DNA of 64,000 nt from Sulfuricella sp. (GCA_028714315.1 JAQTMN010000004.1:1-64000), one strand, 5' to 3'; shown: positions 17,126-26,310, counted from the first letter of the stretch. A program made the numbers and translations. The notes: generated from the sequence alone by a model not told the origin.

Positions 17126-18439
17126 ATGAAACCCATCAACGTAGGCCTGCTAGGTCTCGGAACCGTCGGCGGCGGCACGCTGACCGTGCTGCGGCGCAAT
17201 GCCAAGGAAATCACCCGTCGCGCGGGACGCGACATCGTCGTTAAAATGGCGGCCGTGCGCGATCTGGAAAAGGCACGCAAGACCGCCGGAAACGATCTCG
17301 AAATCGTCACCGATCCGTTCGCCGTGGTGGACAACCCTGAAATCGATATCGTGGTCGAGCTGATCGGCGGCTATACGCTGGCCAAGGACCTGGTGCTGAA
17401 GGCCATCGCCAACGGCAAGCACGTGGTCACCGCCAACAAGGCGCTGCTGGCCGTGCACGGCAACGAAATCTTCCTGGCGGCGCAGGACAAGGGCGTGATG
17501 GTGGCGTTCGAGGCGGCGGTGGCGGGCGGCATCCCGATCATCAAGGCGCTGCGCGAAGGCCTCACCGCCAACCGCATCGAATGGATCGCCGGCATCATCA
17601 ACGGCACCACCAATTTCATCCTCACCGAAATGCGCGACAAGGGCCTGGCGTTCGACACCGTGCTGGCCGAGGCGCAGAAGCTGGGCTACGCCGAAGCCGA
17701 CCCGACCTTCGACGTCGAAGGCATCGACGCCGCGCACAAGCTGATGATCATGTCAGCCATCGGCTTCGGCATCCCGATGCAGTTCGACAAGGCCTACACC
17801 GAAGGCATCAGCAAGCTGACCAAGGAAGACATCAGCTACGCCGAAGAGCTGGGCTACCGCATCAAACTGCTCGGCATCACCAAACGCACCGAGCAGGGCA
17901 TCGAGCTGCGCGTGCATCCCACGCTGATCCCGGCCAAGCGCCTGATCGCCAACGTGGAAGGCGTGATGAACGCGGTGCTGGTGAAGGGCGACGCGGTCGG
18001 CGCGACCATGTACTACGGCCGCGGCGCCGGCGCCGAACCCACCGCCAGCGCGGTGGTGGCCGACCTGGTGGACGTGACGCGGATGCTCACCTCCGACCCG
18101 GAAAACCGTGTGCCGCACCTCGCGTTCCAGCCCGATGCACTGTCCGACGCGCCGGTGCTGCCGATCGCCGAAGTGCGCACGTCCTACTACCTGCGCATGC
18201 GCGCTTTCGACAAGCCGGGCGTGCTGGCCGACCTGACGCGCATCCTGGCCGACCTGGAAATCTCCATCGACGCCATGATCCAGAAAGAACCGGCCGAAGG
18301 CGAGGAACTGGTCAACATCATCCTGCTCACCCACGAAACCGTGGAAAAGAATATCGACCAGGCCATCGCCAGGATCGAGGCGCTGCCGACCATCGACGGC
18401 AAGGTGACGCGGATACGGCTGGAAGAGCTGAATTCATAA
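17126..18439 (+). CDS. hom: Homoserine dehydrogenase
   Basis: A 437-residue enzyme that reduces aspartate semialdehyde to homoserine with NAD(P)H, the branch point to threonine and methionine. It shows the Rossmann start VGLLGLGTVGGGTLTVL, the catalytic core NKALLAVHGNEIFLAA and GIINGTTNFILTEM, with FDVEGIDAAHKL. A C-terminal ACT domain (about residues 355-430, SYYLRMRAFDKPGVLADLTRIL) is expected to give feedback inhibition by threonine. It is not fused to aspartokinase. The upstream gap contains ctgacaactgaaaactcct, a motif like the heptad repeat found before dnaQ. Confidence 0.95.
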   Translation: MKPINVGLLGLGTVGGGTLTVLRRNAKEITRRAGRDIVVKMAAVRDLEKARKTAGNDLEIVTDPFAVVDNPEIDIVVELIGGYTLAKDLVLKAIANGKHVVTANKALLAVHGNEIFLAAQDKGVMVAFEAAVAGGIPIIKALREGLTANRIEWIAGIINGTTNFILTEMRDKGLAFDTVLAEAQKLGYAEADPTFDVEGIDAAHKLMIMSAIGFGIPMQFDKAYTEGISKLTKEDISYAEELGYRIKLLGITKRTEQGIELRVHPTLIPAKRLIANVEGVMNAVLVKGDAVGATMYYGRGAGAEPTASAVVADLVDVTRMLTSDPENRVPHLAFQPDALSDAPVLPIAEVRTSYYLRMRAFDKPGVLADLTRILADLEISIDAMIQKEPAEGEELVNIILLTHETVEKNIDQAIARIEALPTIDGKVTRIRLEELNS

Positions 18440-18458
18440 GTGGCGGAACGATTGTAAG

Positions 18459-18551
18459 GTAGGGCGTAATAAGCGCAGCGCATTGCGCCGGATGCAGCAG
18501 TTTAGCATCGCACATCCGGCGGATTACGGCCTTCGGCCTAATCCGCCCTAC
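18459..18551. repeat. Palindromic repeat, family I (gtagggcgtaataagcgcag)
   Basis: Ends gtagggcg and cgccctac, with internal ggcggattacggccttcggc hairpin. A common proteobacterial repeat type; single copy here. Confidence 0.85.
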
Positions 18552-18592
18552 GTGTTGCTTGAGCATTACCGAATATCACTCAGCCTACTACA

Positions 18593-18710
18593 AGCCCCTC
18601 TCCCGCGGGCGGGAGAGGGGTTGGGGTGAGGGGCTTGCGCATTAGAGAACGCTTGCCATGACGCACACACCCTCATCCCCAGCCCTTCTCCCGCCCGCGG
18701 GAGAAGGGAG
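18593..18710. repeat. Paired family D repeats in opposite orientation
   Basis: agcccctctcccgcgggcgg and, about 65 bp later, the reverse form ending cccgcgggagaagggag. The same pair occurs at 20223-20340, so it flanks thrC on both sides. Confidence 0.9.
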
Positions 18711-18761
18711 ATAACCCGCAGTAGCACGGGGAGCTTGACTCCGATTTACAGGACAATAAAC

Positions 18762-20165
18762 ATGAAATATCTCAGCACCCGCGGCGGCATGCCGCCCAAA
18801 ACCTTCACCGAAATCCTGCTGGGCGGGCTTGCCACCGACGGCGGGCTGACCATCGCCGATGCCTATCCCCGACTGACGCGGGACGAACTGGCGGCGTGGC
18901 GCGGCATGAGCTACCCGGAGCTGGCGTTTGAAATCATCCGCCGCTTTGCCGACGACATTCCGGCCGCCGACCTCAAGGACATCGTCGAGCGCACCTATAC
19001 CGCCGAAATCTTCCACAGCGCGGACATCACGCCGGTGAAGACGCTGGAGCCGGGGCTCCACATCCTCGGCCTCTCCAACGGGCCGACGCTGGCGTTCAAG
19101 GACGTGGCGATGCAGCTGCTCGGCAACCTGTTCGAATACGTGCTGGCCAAGGACAACGCCGAGATCAACATCCTCGGCGCCACCTCCGGCGACACCGGCA
19201 GCGCGGCGGAATACGCCATGCGCGGCAAGCGCGGCGTCAAGGTGTTCATGCTGTCGCCGGTGGGCAAGATGAGCCCGTTCCAGACCGCGCAGATGTATTC
19301 GCTGCAAGACCCCAACATTTTCAACCTCGCGGTCGAAGGCGTGTTCGACGACGCTCAGGACATCGTCAAGGCGGTATCCAACGATCTCGATTTCAAGGCG
19401 AAATACAAGATCGGCGCGGTCAACTCGATCAACTGGGCGCGCGTGACGGCGCAGGTGGTGTATTACTTCAAGGCCTATTTCGCGGTGACCGGGAGCAACG
19501 ACGAGGAAGTGTCGTTCTCCGTGCCGTCCGGCAATTTCGGCAACGTCTGCGCTGGCCACATCGCCCGCCAGATGGGCCTGCCGATCAAAAAGCTGATCGT
19601 CGCCACCAACGAAAACGACGTACTCGACGAATTCTTCCGCACCGGCGTCTATCGCCCGCGCCCGCAGACCCAGCACACCAGCAGCCCGTCGATGGACATC
19701 TCCAAGGCGTCCAACTTCGAGCGCTTCGTCTACGACCTGGTCGGGCGCGATCCGGCGGTGGTGAACGATCTGTGGAAACAGGTGGATGCCGGCGGCAGCT
19801 TCGACCTGTCGCAGACGCCGCATTTTGCCAAGGTGAAAGATTTCGGCTTCGTCTCCGGCGAAAGCAGCCATGCCGACCGCCTCGCCACGATCCGCAAGGT
19901 CTACCAACAATATGGCGCGATGATCGATACCCATACCGCCGACGGCGTAAAGGTGGGCCTCGAACACCGCGAGGCCGGCGTCCCGCTGGTCTGCCTGGAA
20001 ACCGCGTTGCCGGCCAAGTTCGAGGAAACCATCCGGGAAGCGCTGGGACGCGCGCCCGAGCGCCCGGCCGGACTGGACGACCTGGAAAAGCTGCCGCAGC
20101 GCTTCGAGGTGATGAAGGCCGATGCGGAGGCGATCAAGCGGTATATTGTCGACCACGCGGGCTGA
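18762..20165 (+). CDS. thrC: Threonine synthase
   Basis: A 467-residue PLP enzyme converting phosphohomoserine to threonine. Features: YLSTRGGMPPKTFTEILLGG N-terminus, PLP lysine in PTLAFKDVAMQLLG, the phosphate loop GATSGDTGSAAEYAMRGK, and VPSGNFGNVCAGHIARQMGLP. Length fits the longer proteobacterial/fungal type. ATG at 18762 starts the conserved N-terminus. It is separated from hom by about 320 bp of palindromic repeats, so it may be transcribed with hom through these or from its own promoter. No homoserine kinase gene is in the window. Confidence 0.95.
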   Translation: MKYLSTRGGMPPKTFTEILLGGLATDGGLTIADAYPRLTRDELAAWRGMSYPELAFEIIRRFADDIPAADLKDIVERTYTAEIFHSADITPVKTLEPGLHILGLSNGPTLAFKDVAMQLLGNLFEYVLAKDNAEINILGATSGDTGSAAEYAMRGKRGVKVFMLSPVGKMSPFQTAQMYSLQDPNIFNLAVEGVFDDAQDIVKAVSNDLDFKAKYKIGAVNSINWARVTAQVVYYFKAYFAVTGSNDEEVSFSVPSGNFGNVCAGHIARQMGLPIKKLIVATNENDVLDEFFRTGVYRPRPQTQHTSSPSMDISKASNFERFVYDLVGRDPAVVNDLWKQVDAGGSFDLSQTPHFAKVKDFGFVSGESSHADRLATIRKVYQQYGAMIDTHTADGVKVGLEHREAGVPLVCLETALPAKFEETIREALGRAPERPAGLDDLEKLPQRFEVMKADAEAIKRYIVDHAG

Positions 20166-20222
20166 AAGCAAAACCCCGCCGCCGTGTGCAACTCTCCGGT
20201 ATTCGCGAATATGCGGCAGAAA

Positions 20223-20340
20223 GCCCCTCTCCCGCGGGCGGGAGAGGGGTTGGGGTGAGGGACTTTGAGCATGGTCAACGCTTGCAGTGACGCAAACACC
20301 CTCATCCCCGGCCCTTCTCCCGCCTGCGGGAGAAGGGAGA
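20223..20340. repeat. Paired family D repeats in opposite orientation
   Basis: Near copy of 18593-18710, with shared tail gcatggtcaacgcttg. Fills most of the thrC-AEC gap. Confidence 0.9.
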
Positions 20341-20414
20341 AAACCGACGTGAGTAGTTAAACTTCGCGCCTTTGCGGTGGATTTTGAATTTTTCACAACC
20401 CGCAGCACCGCTCC

Positions 20415-21320
20415 ATGACCAACCTCATCCTCCTGTTCACCTGTTTCATCCTGGGCATGGTGCTGCGCCGCTCCCGGCGGCTGCCGGACAACGCGCCTGC
20501 CGCATTCAACAGTTTCATCATCCATGTCTCGCTGCCGGCGCTGACCCTGCTCTATGTCCATGACCTGAAACTCTCCGGCGACGTGTTTTTGATCGGGGCG
20601 ATGGCGTGGCTGCAATTCGGGCTGGGGGCGGGATTTTTCTGGGTGGTGGGGCGCTGGCTCAAGCTGCCGCGGCCGACGGTGGGCGCGCTGATGCTGACCG
20701 GAGGAATGGGCAATACCTCCTTTTTCGGCTTTCCGATGATCGAGGCGTTCTACGGCAAGCAGGGCATCGCCACCGGCATCGTCGCCGACCAGCTCGGCTC
20801 GTTTCTGGTGCTTTCGATCCTCGGCATCACGGTGGCCGGGCTCTATTCCTCCGGCGCGCCGACCGCCCGCACCATCCTGCGCCGCATCGCGCTTTTCCCG
20901 CCGTTCATCTGCCTGCTCCTGGCGGTGGCGCTGATGCCGGTGGATTACGCGGACTGGTTCGTCGCTCTGCTCAAACGCCTGGGCGACACCCTGGCGCCGC
21001 TGGCGCTGCTGTCGGTCGGGTTCCAGCTCAAGCTCGGCCATCTCGCCGGCAATGGCCGCAACCTCGCGTTGGGTCTCGTGTTCAAGCTGCTTCTCGCGCC
21101 GCTGGCGATTTTCCTGCTCTATGTGCCGCTGCTGGGGGCGAGCGGGCCTGCCATCCAGGTGACGCTGTTCGAGGCCGCCATGCCGTCGATGATCACCTCC
21201 GCCATCGTGGCGACGGAGCACGACCTCGATCCGCCGCTGGCCAACCTGATGGTCGGGGTCGGGCTGCTATTGTCCTTCGCGACTTTGACCGGCTGGTGGT
21301 GGGCGATGCGGGGCGTTTGA
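20415..21320 (+). CDS. AEC-family (auxin efflux carrier-like) transporter
   Basis: A 301-residue inner-membrane protein with about ten hydrophobic segments in two five-helix repeats, as in AEC permeases such as the malonate/malate carriers. Family marks are FNSFIIHVSLPALTLLYV, LTGGMGNTSFFGFPMIEAFYG and LFEAAMPSMITSAIVATEHDLDPPLANLMVG. The substrate cannot be predicted. The start MTNLILLFTCFILG begins directly with the first helix. It lies alone between thrC and the convergent nirK gene. Confidence 0.85.
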   Translation: MTNLILLFTCFILGMVLRRSRRLPDNAPAAFNSFIIHVSLPALTLLYVHDLKLSGDVFLIGAMAWLQFGLGAGFFWVVGRWLKLPRPTVGALMLTGGMGNTSFFGFPMIEAFYGKQGIATGIVADQLGSFLVLSILGITVAGLYSSGAPTARTILRRIALFPPFICLLLAVALMPVDYADWFVALLKRLGDTLAPLALLSVGFQLKLGHLAGNGRNLALGLVFKLLLAPLAIFLLYVPLLGASGPAIQVTLFEAAMPSMITSAIVATEHDLDPPLANLMVGVGLLLSFATLTGWWWAMRGV

Positions 21321-21327
21321 GCCGACC

Positions 21328-21387
21328 TGTAGGTGCGAATTCGTTCGCACGATCAAAGTATTATGTGCGAATGAATTCGCACCTACA
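21328..21387. repeat. Palindromic repeat, family A
   Basis: Arms tgtaggtgcgaattcgttcg / cgaatgaattcgcacctaca, one mismatch. It lies between the convergent AEC and nirK genes and could act as a bidirectional terminator-like hairpin. Confidence 0.9.
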
Positions 21388-21397
21388 TCCGGATCGT

Positions 21398-22870
21398 TCA
21401 GTGCGCCATCGGTGGCGCTTGCTGCGGTTGCAGGTTCTCGTCCGCCCAGTGGAAGTATTCGATCAACTGGCCGATTTCCGCATCGTTCAAATTCTGGTTG
21501 GGCATCGGCAGCCGGTATTTCGCCAGCAGCGTTTTCGCGTCCGGGTCGGTCTGGAGCATGGTTTCGGGCGATTTGAGCCATTTCGCCAGCCATTCGTCGC
21601 TGCGAGTCCGGGTGACGCCATAGAGGTCGGGCCCGACCTTGTCGCCGCCGCCGATGGTGTGGCAGGCCAGGCACTTGCCTTCGAAGGCAAGCTTGGCTTT
21701 CACCGCGTCCGGGTCGGTCGGCGTGGGTGTCGCCGGCATGTTGTGATGCTCCGGCCCGCCGGGCTCGGGCTTGCCGCCGGCGGCGATGATGCCGATGGCG
21801 CCTTGCGAGGCGTTGGCGAAATGGTGATCGACCATCACGTAGCTGCCGGCCTCGGGCACGACGAATTCGACGATGGCGCTGCCGGACGAGCCCAGCAGGA
21901 CGGTCTGCATGCCGCGCATCTGGTTGTCCGGATTGCCGTCGAGCCAGACCCGGTCGAAAATCGTGCCGACCACGTGGAAGCTTGAAGTGTTGGACGGCCC
22001 GGCGTTCAGCACGAACAGGCGCACGCGCTCGCCCGGTTTGGCCTGCAACGGTTTTTCCACCATCCCGTTGTAACGGCCGTTGAACACCGTGTAGGTGGGC
22101 TGCTTGGCGCGCAGGTGCTCGCCGTCGAGGACATACAGCGGCTGTCCGTCCACCGTGCGGTGCTCGGGGTCGAGCCGGGTGTAGAACTCGCTCTGGATGA
22201 TGGCGTACTCGCGGTCAACCTTGGTCGGATAGCCGCCGCGCGGCTCGACGATGATCATGCCGTACATGCCGGAGGCGATATGTTCGAGCACCATCGGCGT
22301 GCCGCAGTGGTACATGAATACGCCCGGATAGTTCGGGGTGAATTCGAACTGGATGGTCTGGCCCGGCGCGATCGAGCGGTATTTGTCCGTCGGCGACACC
22401 ATGGCGGCGTGAAAGTCCATCGAGTGCATCATCGGCGCCGGCGCGATGTCCGTGCCGGGGATCGGTTCGTCGCTGCGGTTGGTCATGGAGAACTTGATGC
22501 GGTCGCCGACCCGCGCGCGGATGACGGGCGCCGGCACCTGGCCGCCGAAAGTCCAGGCCGAGAATTTCACGCCCGGCGCGATTTCGATGATGCGGTGCAC
22601 CGTGTCGAGCTGGATGGTCTTGACCGGTTCCGGGACCAGCGGCTTGACCGCCGCATCCATGCCGAGCGCTTCGCCCACCGCCAGCGGACCGCTATGGCGG
22701 GTATTGGTGACCGCGGCCGGCGGCGCTTTGAAATCCATCTTCGATACGTCGTAGGGATCGGCAGGCCGTTTCTCCTCTTTGCCGCAGCCGCCCAGGCCCA
22801 GCGAGACTGCGCCGATCGTCAGCGCCGCGACAACGAATGCGCGGCTGAACATACCAACAGGCGATGCCAT
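21398..22870 (-). CDS. nirK: Copper nitrite reductase with C-terminal cytochrome c, lipoprotein
   Basis: A 490-residue NO-forming nitrite reductase of the NirK type. The N-terminus has a lipobox (LGLGGC), predicting a membrane-anchored periplasmic enzyme. Two cupredoxin domains carry copper ligands: MHSMDFH (type 1 and 2 His plus the catalytic Asp), FMYHCGTP with EHIASGM (type 2 His, type 1 Cys, His, Met), SSFHVVG and VDHHFANA. After a Pro/His linker, residues of about 405-480 form a class I cytochrome c with CLACH and an axial Met in RLPMPNQNLND. The fused haem domain probably passes electrons straight to copper. The start follows GAGGAGG. Between the Cys and His of type 1 the spacing is one residue shorter than in classical NirK. 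No nor or nirV gene is beside it. Confidence 0.9.
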   Translation of the reverse strand: MASPVGMFSRAFVVAALTIGAVSLGLGGCGKEEKRPADPYDVSKMDFKAPPAAVTNTRHSGPLAVGEALGMDAAVKPLVPEPVKTIQLDTVHRIIEIAPGVKFSAWTFGGQVPAPVIRARVGDRIKFSMTNRSDEPIPGTDIAPAPMMHSMDFHAAMVSPTDKYRSIAPGQTIQFEFTPNYPGVFMYHCGTPMVLEHIASGMYGMIIVEPRGGYPTKVDREYAIIQSEFYTRLDPEHRTVDGQPLYVLDGEHLRAKQPTYTVFNGRYNGMVEKPLQAKPGERVRLFVLNAGPSNTSSFHVVGTIFDRVWLDGNPDNQMRGMQTVLLGSSGSAIVEFVVPEAGSYVMVDHHFANASQGAIGIIAAGGKPEPGGPEHHNMPATPTPTDPDAVKAKLAFEGKCLACHTIGGGDKVGPDLYGVTRTRSDEWLAKWLKSPETMLQTDPDAKTLLAKYRLPMPNQNLNDAEIGQLIEYFHWADENLQPQQAPPMAH

Positions 22871-23009
22871 GACAGCCTCCTCAAGGTCCGTTTTCTCCCT
22901 ATAGCGTAATATTTAGGGTGGGCCGGCTCATGGGAAGTTCCCGGTCAGCCTGCATCCACGCCAGGAAATGCTATCATCACGCGAACCCCTACGCGGCTGG
23001 AATTCCAAC

Positions 23010-23780
23010 ATGACCAACCCCCTGAAAACCTTGCATCAGGCTGTCGTCCGGAAAAGCCTGTCGATCAGCAGCGTCGCCGAACTGGCCTGGGGCGCGCTGT
23101 GCCGGACCCCCGCGCTGGGGCGGGGGGCGGTGCGCCGGGTGTTGCTCAAGCAGCTATACTTCACCGGCATGGAATCCGTCGGCGCGGTCGGCGCGGTCGC
23201 GTTTCTGGTCGGGCTGATCATCGTGACCCAGATGACCAATCTGGTGGGGCGGAACGAGACGCTGACGGTGCACGTCCTGATCTGGGTCATCGTGCGCGAA
23301 CTGGGGCCGCTGCTGACTGCCGTCGTGATTATCGGCCGCAGCAGTTCCGCCGTCGCCAGCGAACTGGCCGCCATGCAGGTCAATGGCGAGATCAAGAGCC
23401 TGCGCCGCATGGCGATCTCGCCCTTGTCCTATCTGGTCATGCCGCGCATGCTGGGGATGACTTTGAGCAGCGTGGCGCTGACCTTCTATTTCCAGGCGGT
23501 CGCCATTGCCGCCGGCGTGGTGACCGCCGCGCTGCGCCAGGAGCTTTCCCTGGGCAGCGAAATCGCCGAATTTTTCGAGGTCATCGACTTCGCCGACATC
23601 GCGGCTTCCTTCCTGAAAAGCGCGGTGTTCGGCGTCCTGGTTGCGGTGGTTTCCTGCTACCATGGATTGCGGGTGAAAACGGCGTGGACCGAAATCCCCC
23701 AGGCCGCCTCGCAGGCCGTGATCCGCAGCCTGCTGGCGGTATTCGTGTGGGACGGCTTGATTACGGTGCTGGTGTTCTGA
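23010..23780 (+). CDS. MlaE-like ABC lipid-transport permease
   Basis: A 256-residue permease of the MlaE/YrbE family, which moves phospholipid-type lipids between membranes with MCE proteins. Visible are AVAFLVGLIIVTQMTNLVG, the family core VIVRELGPLLTAVVIIGRSSSAVASELAAM, and about five hydrophobic segments. ATG at 23010 (MTNPLKTLHQ) is preferred over the track start. It stands first in an operon with a degenerate ATPase (1 bp gap) and an MCE-domain gene, matching an Mla-like E-F-D order. Confidence 0.85.
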   Translation: MTNPLKTLHQAVVRKSLSISSVAELAWGALCRTPALGRGAVRRVLLKQLYFTGMESVGAVGAVAFLVGLIIVTQMTNLVGRNETLTVHVLIWVIVRELGPLLTAVVIIGRSSSAVASELAAMQVNGEIKSLRRMAISPLSYLVMPRMLGMTLSSVALTFYFQAVAIAAGVVTAALRQELSLGSEIAEFFEVIDFADIAASFLKSAVFGVLVAVVSCYHGLRVKTAWTEIPQAASQAVIRSLLAVFVWDGLITVLVF

Positions 23781-23781
23781 C

Positions 23782-24405
23782 ATGGCGTTGCTGCAATTTT
23801 CCGGAGTGACGGGTGAGGGTATCGCCGGTTTGTCTTTCGCGCTCGCGGCGGGGGAAACGCGCGTGCTGCGGCTGGCATCCGAAGCGGAGAAAATCGAGGC
23901 GATCGATCTGGCGCTGGGCGAACAAGCGCCCGCCGCGGGCTCGGTCATGCTGCACGGCCGCCCGCTGGAGCAGTCCGAGCCGGGGCGGATCGGCTGGATT
24001 CCGGCCCACGGCGGGCTGATCAGCAATCTCAAAACCTGGGAAAATGTGACCTTGCCGCTGTGGTTTCACGGCAAACGCCTGCCGTCCGGCACGGACGCCG
24101 CTTTGGCGCGCTGGTTGACCGCACTGGGGCTGGACAACCAGGCCTGGGCGGATTTCATGGCGCGCCCGCCGGCCCAGCTCAAGCCGCTGGAGCGCAAGCT
24201 GGCCGGCCTTTTGCGCGGACTGGTCCAGGCGCCGTCGCTGTTGGTGGTGGATGCCGGCCTGTTCGACGGCGTGGACGAAACAACCGTTCGCTCCTGGACG
24301 GCGGCGCTGGAAGAATTCGCGCGGAGCGGCGAGGCGCGCGCCGTGCTGGCGGTAAGCCACGGCGCCGCACCGCTGCCCTGGAAAACCTTTGGAGAGCCCT
24401 TATGA
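23782..24405 (+). CDS. Degenerate ABC ATPase-like subunit of the Mla-like operon
   Basis: A 207-residue protein in the position and length range of an MlaF-type ATPase. The fold-level pattern remains (GVTGEGIAGLSFALAAGETRVL, a Q-loop-like RIGWIPAHGGLISNLKTWENVTLPL, and Walker-B-like SLLVVDAGLFDGVD). However, the Walker A P-loop is replaced by LASEAEKIEAID with no GKS/T, the LSGGQ signature is lost (LKPLERKLAGLL), and Walker B lacks the catalytic Glu. It probably cannot hydrolyse ATP by itself. It overlaps the downstream MCE gene by ATGA, so its translation is maintained. Confidence 0.75.
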   Translation: MALLQFSGVTGEGIAGLSFALAAGETRVLRLASEAEKIEAIDLALGEQAPAAGSVMLHGRPLEQSEPGRIGWIPAHGGLISNLKTWENVTLPLWFHGKRLPSGTDAALARWLTALGLDNQAWADFMARPPAQLKPLERKLAGLLRGLVQAPSLLVVDAGLFDGVDETTVRSWTAALEEFARSGEARAVLAVSHGAAPLPWKTFGEPL

Positions 24406-25349
24406 CTTTATTGGCGGACAAGGACGAACGCTTCAAGAACCTGTTCGGCAAAGTCGCGCTGTTCGTGCTGCTGGCCGTGCTCGGCATCGCGCTTTCCTTC
24501 ATGTGGACTGGCATCAAGAAGGGGTTGCTCACGCCGAAATCGTCGGTCTATTTCGTCGCCGACAGCGGCCAGGACATCAAGAAAGGCATGCCGGTCAAGC
24601 TGAGAGGCTTCAAGATCGGCACGGTCAGCGACGTGTCCATGGACAAGGAAGGCCAGGTGCGGGTGGAAATGCGCATCGAGGACAAATACATGCCGCTGCT
24701 CCGGGAGGATGCCGTCGCCAACCTGGAAAAGGAAGGGCTGATCGGCGACAGCATCCTCGACATCGACAGCGGCACGCCGGGCAAAAAACCACTGAAGGCC
24801 GACGGGAAACTCCAGTTCGAGCGCGGCAGCGGGATGGAGCAGATCGCCGAGGAAGTGCGCGACCGTCTGCTGCCCGCCTTGGACGAGATGCACAAGCTGC
24901 TGCGCGACGTCAACGACCCGCAGGGCGACGTGCGCCAGACCGTGAAAAACCTGCGCGAATTCAGCGCCGCGATGCGGGGGACCGGTGCGCGCATCGATCG
25001 CCTGCTCGATCACGTCGATCAGACCACCACCAACGAACTCCAGCCGCTGCTGCGCTCCGTGCGCCGGTCGGCGGCCAACACCGAAACCATGACCGAACAA
25101 ATGAACCGCGACCTGCCGGGCATGATGCAGAAGGCCGACGCCAGCCTGGAAAACCTGCGCCAGACCAGCGAAACCTTCAAGTCCGCCATCCGGCAATCGG
25201 CCCCGCAACTGCCCGGCCTGCTGGGAGAGAGCCGGGAACTGGTCGGCGGCACGCGCGACATCGTCGATGCCGCCACCGCCAGCTGGCCGCTCAAGACCAT
25301 CATGCCGCAGCCGGAGCAGGGGTTGGTGAGGATGGACAGCCATGATTGA
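24402..25349 (+). CDS. MCE-domain (MlaD-like) periplasmic lipid-binding protein
   Basis: A 315-residue protein with one N-terminal membrane anchor (VALFVLLAVLGIALSFMW) and a single MCE domain at about residues 40-125 (KSSVYFVADSGQDIKKGMPVKLRGFKIGTVSDV), then a long helical tail rich in Gln, Arg and Asn typical of MlaD/PqiB-type tunnels. It would bind and pass lipid in the periplasm for the permease encoded two genes upstream. The ATG overlaps the stop of the ATPase-like gene. Confidence 0.85.
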   Translation: MTLLADKDERFKNLFGKVALFVLLAVLGIALSFMWTGIKKGLLTPKSSVYFVADSGQDIKKGMPVKLRGFKIGTVSDVSMDKEGQVRVEMRIEDKYMPLLREDAVANLEKEGLIGDSILDIDSGTPGKKPLKADGKLQFERGSGMEQIAEEVRDRLLPALDEMHKLLRDVNDPQGDVRQTVKNLREFSAAMRGTGARIDRLLDHVDQTTTNELQPLLRSVRRSAANTETMTEQMNRDLPGMMQKADASLENLRQTSETFKSAIRQSAPQLPGLLGESRELVGGTRDIVDAATASWPLKTIMPQPEQGLVRMDSHD

Positions 25350-25390
25350 TGTGAAACGCATGGGGCGTTTTTGTGAAACAGCGTTTTCTC

Positions 25391-25450
25391 GTGCAGGAGC
25401 GGCCTCCCGGCCGCGATCCTTGATAATCGCGGCCGGGAGGCCGCTCCTAC
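25391..25450. repeat. Palindromic repeat, family B
   Basis: Arms gtgcaggagcggcctcccgg / ccgggaggccgctcctac, inserted between the MCE gene and the lipoprotein gene. Confidence 0.9.
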
Positions 25451-25482
25451 GAGGTTCGTTTATCGTCAGGAGCGTTGTCGCC

Positions 25483-26277
25483 ATGACCATTAAACTTGTC
25501 TTGTTCGGGCTATTGGGCGCCCTGCTGACTGCCTGCGGCACTTCCCCGCAACGCCCGCCCGCCGCGCTGGAGCAGGCGCAGTCCGCCGACAAAAGCGCCC
25601 GCCGCGCGCTGCGCGAAGGCGACTTGGCGCGGGCGCGCGCGCTGTTCGCCGAAACCTTGACCCTGCAGCAGTCGCTCGACAACCTGCCGGCCATGGCGGC
25701 GGCGCTGATCAACCTGTCCACCGTCTCGCATCGGCTGCACGACGACGCCAGCGCGCTCGCCCTGCTCGACCGCGTCCTGAACGGCGGCCTGCCTTACCCG
25801 GCGGACATGCGCGCCGCTGCCGCCTTCCGTAAGGCGGTGATTCAGCTCGATGCCGGCCGAAGCGGCGAGGCCGAATCCGCCCTGGCGCTGGCCGAACGTG
25901 AATGCGCCGAACCCTGTGCGCTCCGCCCCGGTTTTCTCAACCTGCGGGCGCGCCTCGCGCTGGGCCGGGGAGACTATGCCGGTGCGCTTGTTTTGGCCCA
26001 GTCCGTGGCGGTGAAAGGAATCGAAAAAGAAGAACAGGCCAACGCTCGGCGCATCGCCGCGGCAGCCGAATCCGCGCTGGGCCGGCAGGAAGCCGCGCTG
26101 GGCGATTACCAGGCCGCGCTGGACATGGACAAGGAACTCGGCCTGAGCGGCCGGATCGCCGAAGATTTGCGCGGCATCGCGTCAGCCCTGGCCCAACTCG
26201 GCCGCAAGGACGAGGCGGAAGGCTACGCCCGGCGGGCGCAGGCGGTGAGCGAGGCGGCGGTTAGGGCGCCGCGATGA
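25483..26277 (+). CDS. TPR-repeat lipoprotein at the end of the Mla-like operon
   Basis: A 264-residue lipoprotein (signal LFGLLGALLTAC with lipobox LTAC) whose mature part is a series of tetratricopeptide-like helical pairs (SARRALREGDLARARALFAE, LGDYQAALDMDKELGLSGR). I chose ATG at 25483, which follows AGGAG and starts the signal peptide; the track start lies in the MCE gene tail and would translate a palindromic repeat. It probably works with the lipid-transport genes upstream, as auxiliary outer-membrane or periplasmic scaffold, but this is inference from position. Confidence 0.75.
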   Translation: MTIKLVLFGLLGALLTACGTSPQRPPAALEQAQSADKSARRALREGDLARARALFAETLTLQQSLDNLPAMAAALINLSTVSHRLHDDASALALLDRVLNGGLPYPADMRAAAAFRKAVIQLDAGRSGEAESALALAERECAEPCALRPGFLNLRARLALGRGDYAGALVLAQSVAVKGIEKEEQANARRIAAAAESALGRQEAALGDYQAALDMDKELGLSGRIAEDLRGIASALAQLGRKDEAEGYARRAQAVSEAAVRAPR

Positions 26278-26310
26278 ATGCACCTTTGCGAATAGTGCCG
26301 CACCGGCGAT

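Noticed and set aside
18642-21221. 859-codon minus-strand ORF over thrC and the AEC gene
   Set aside because: Spans two real + strand genes and repeat DNA, and is rich in His/Arg/Gln as shadows are.
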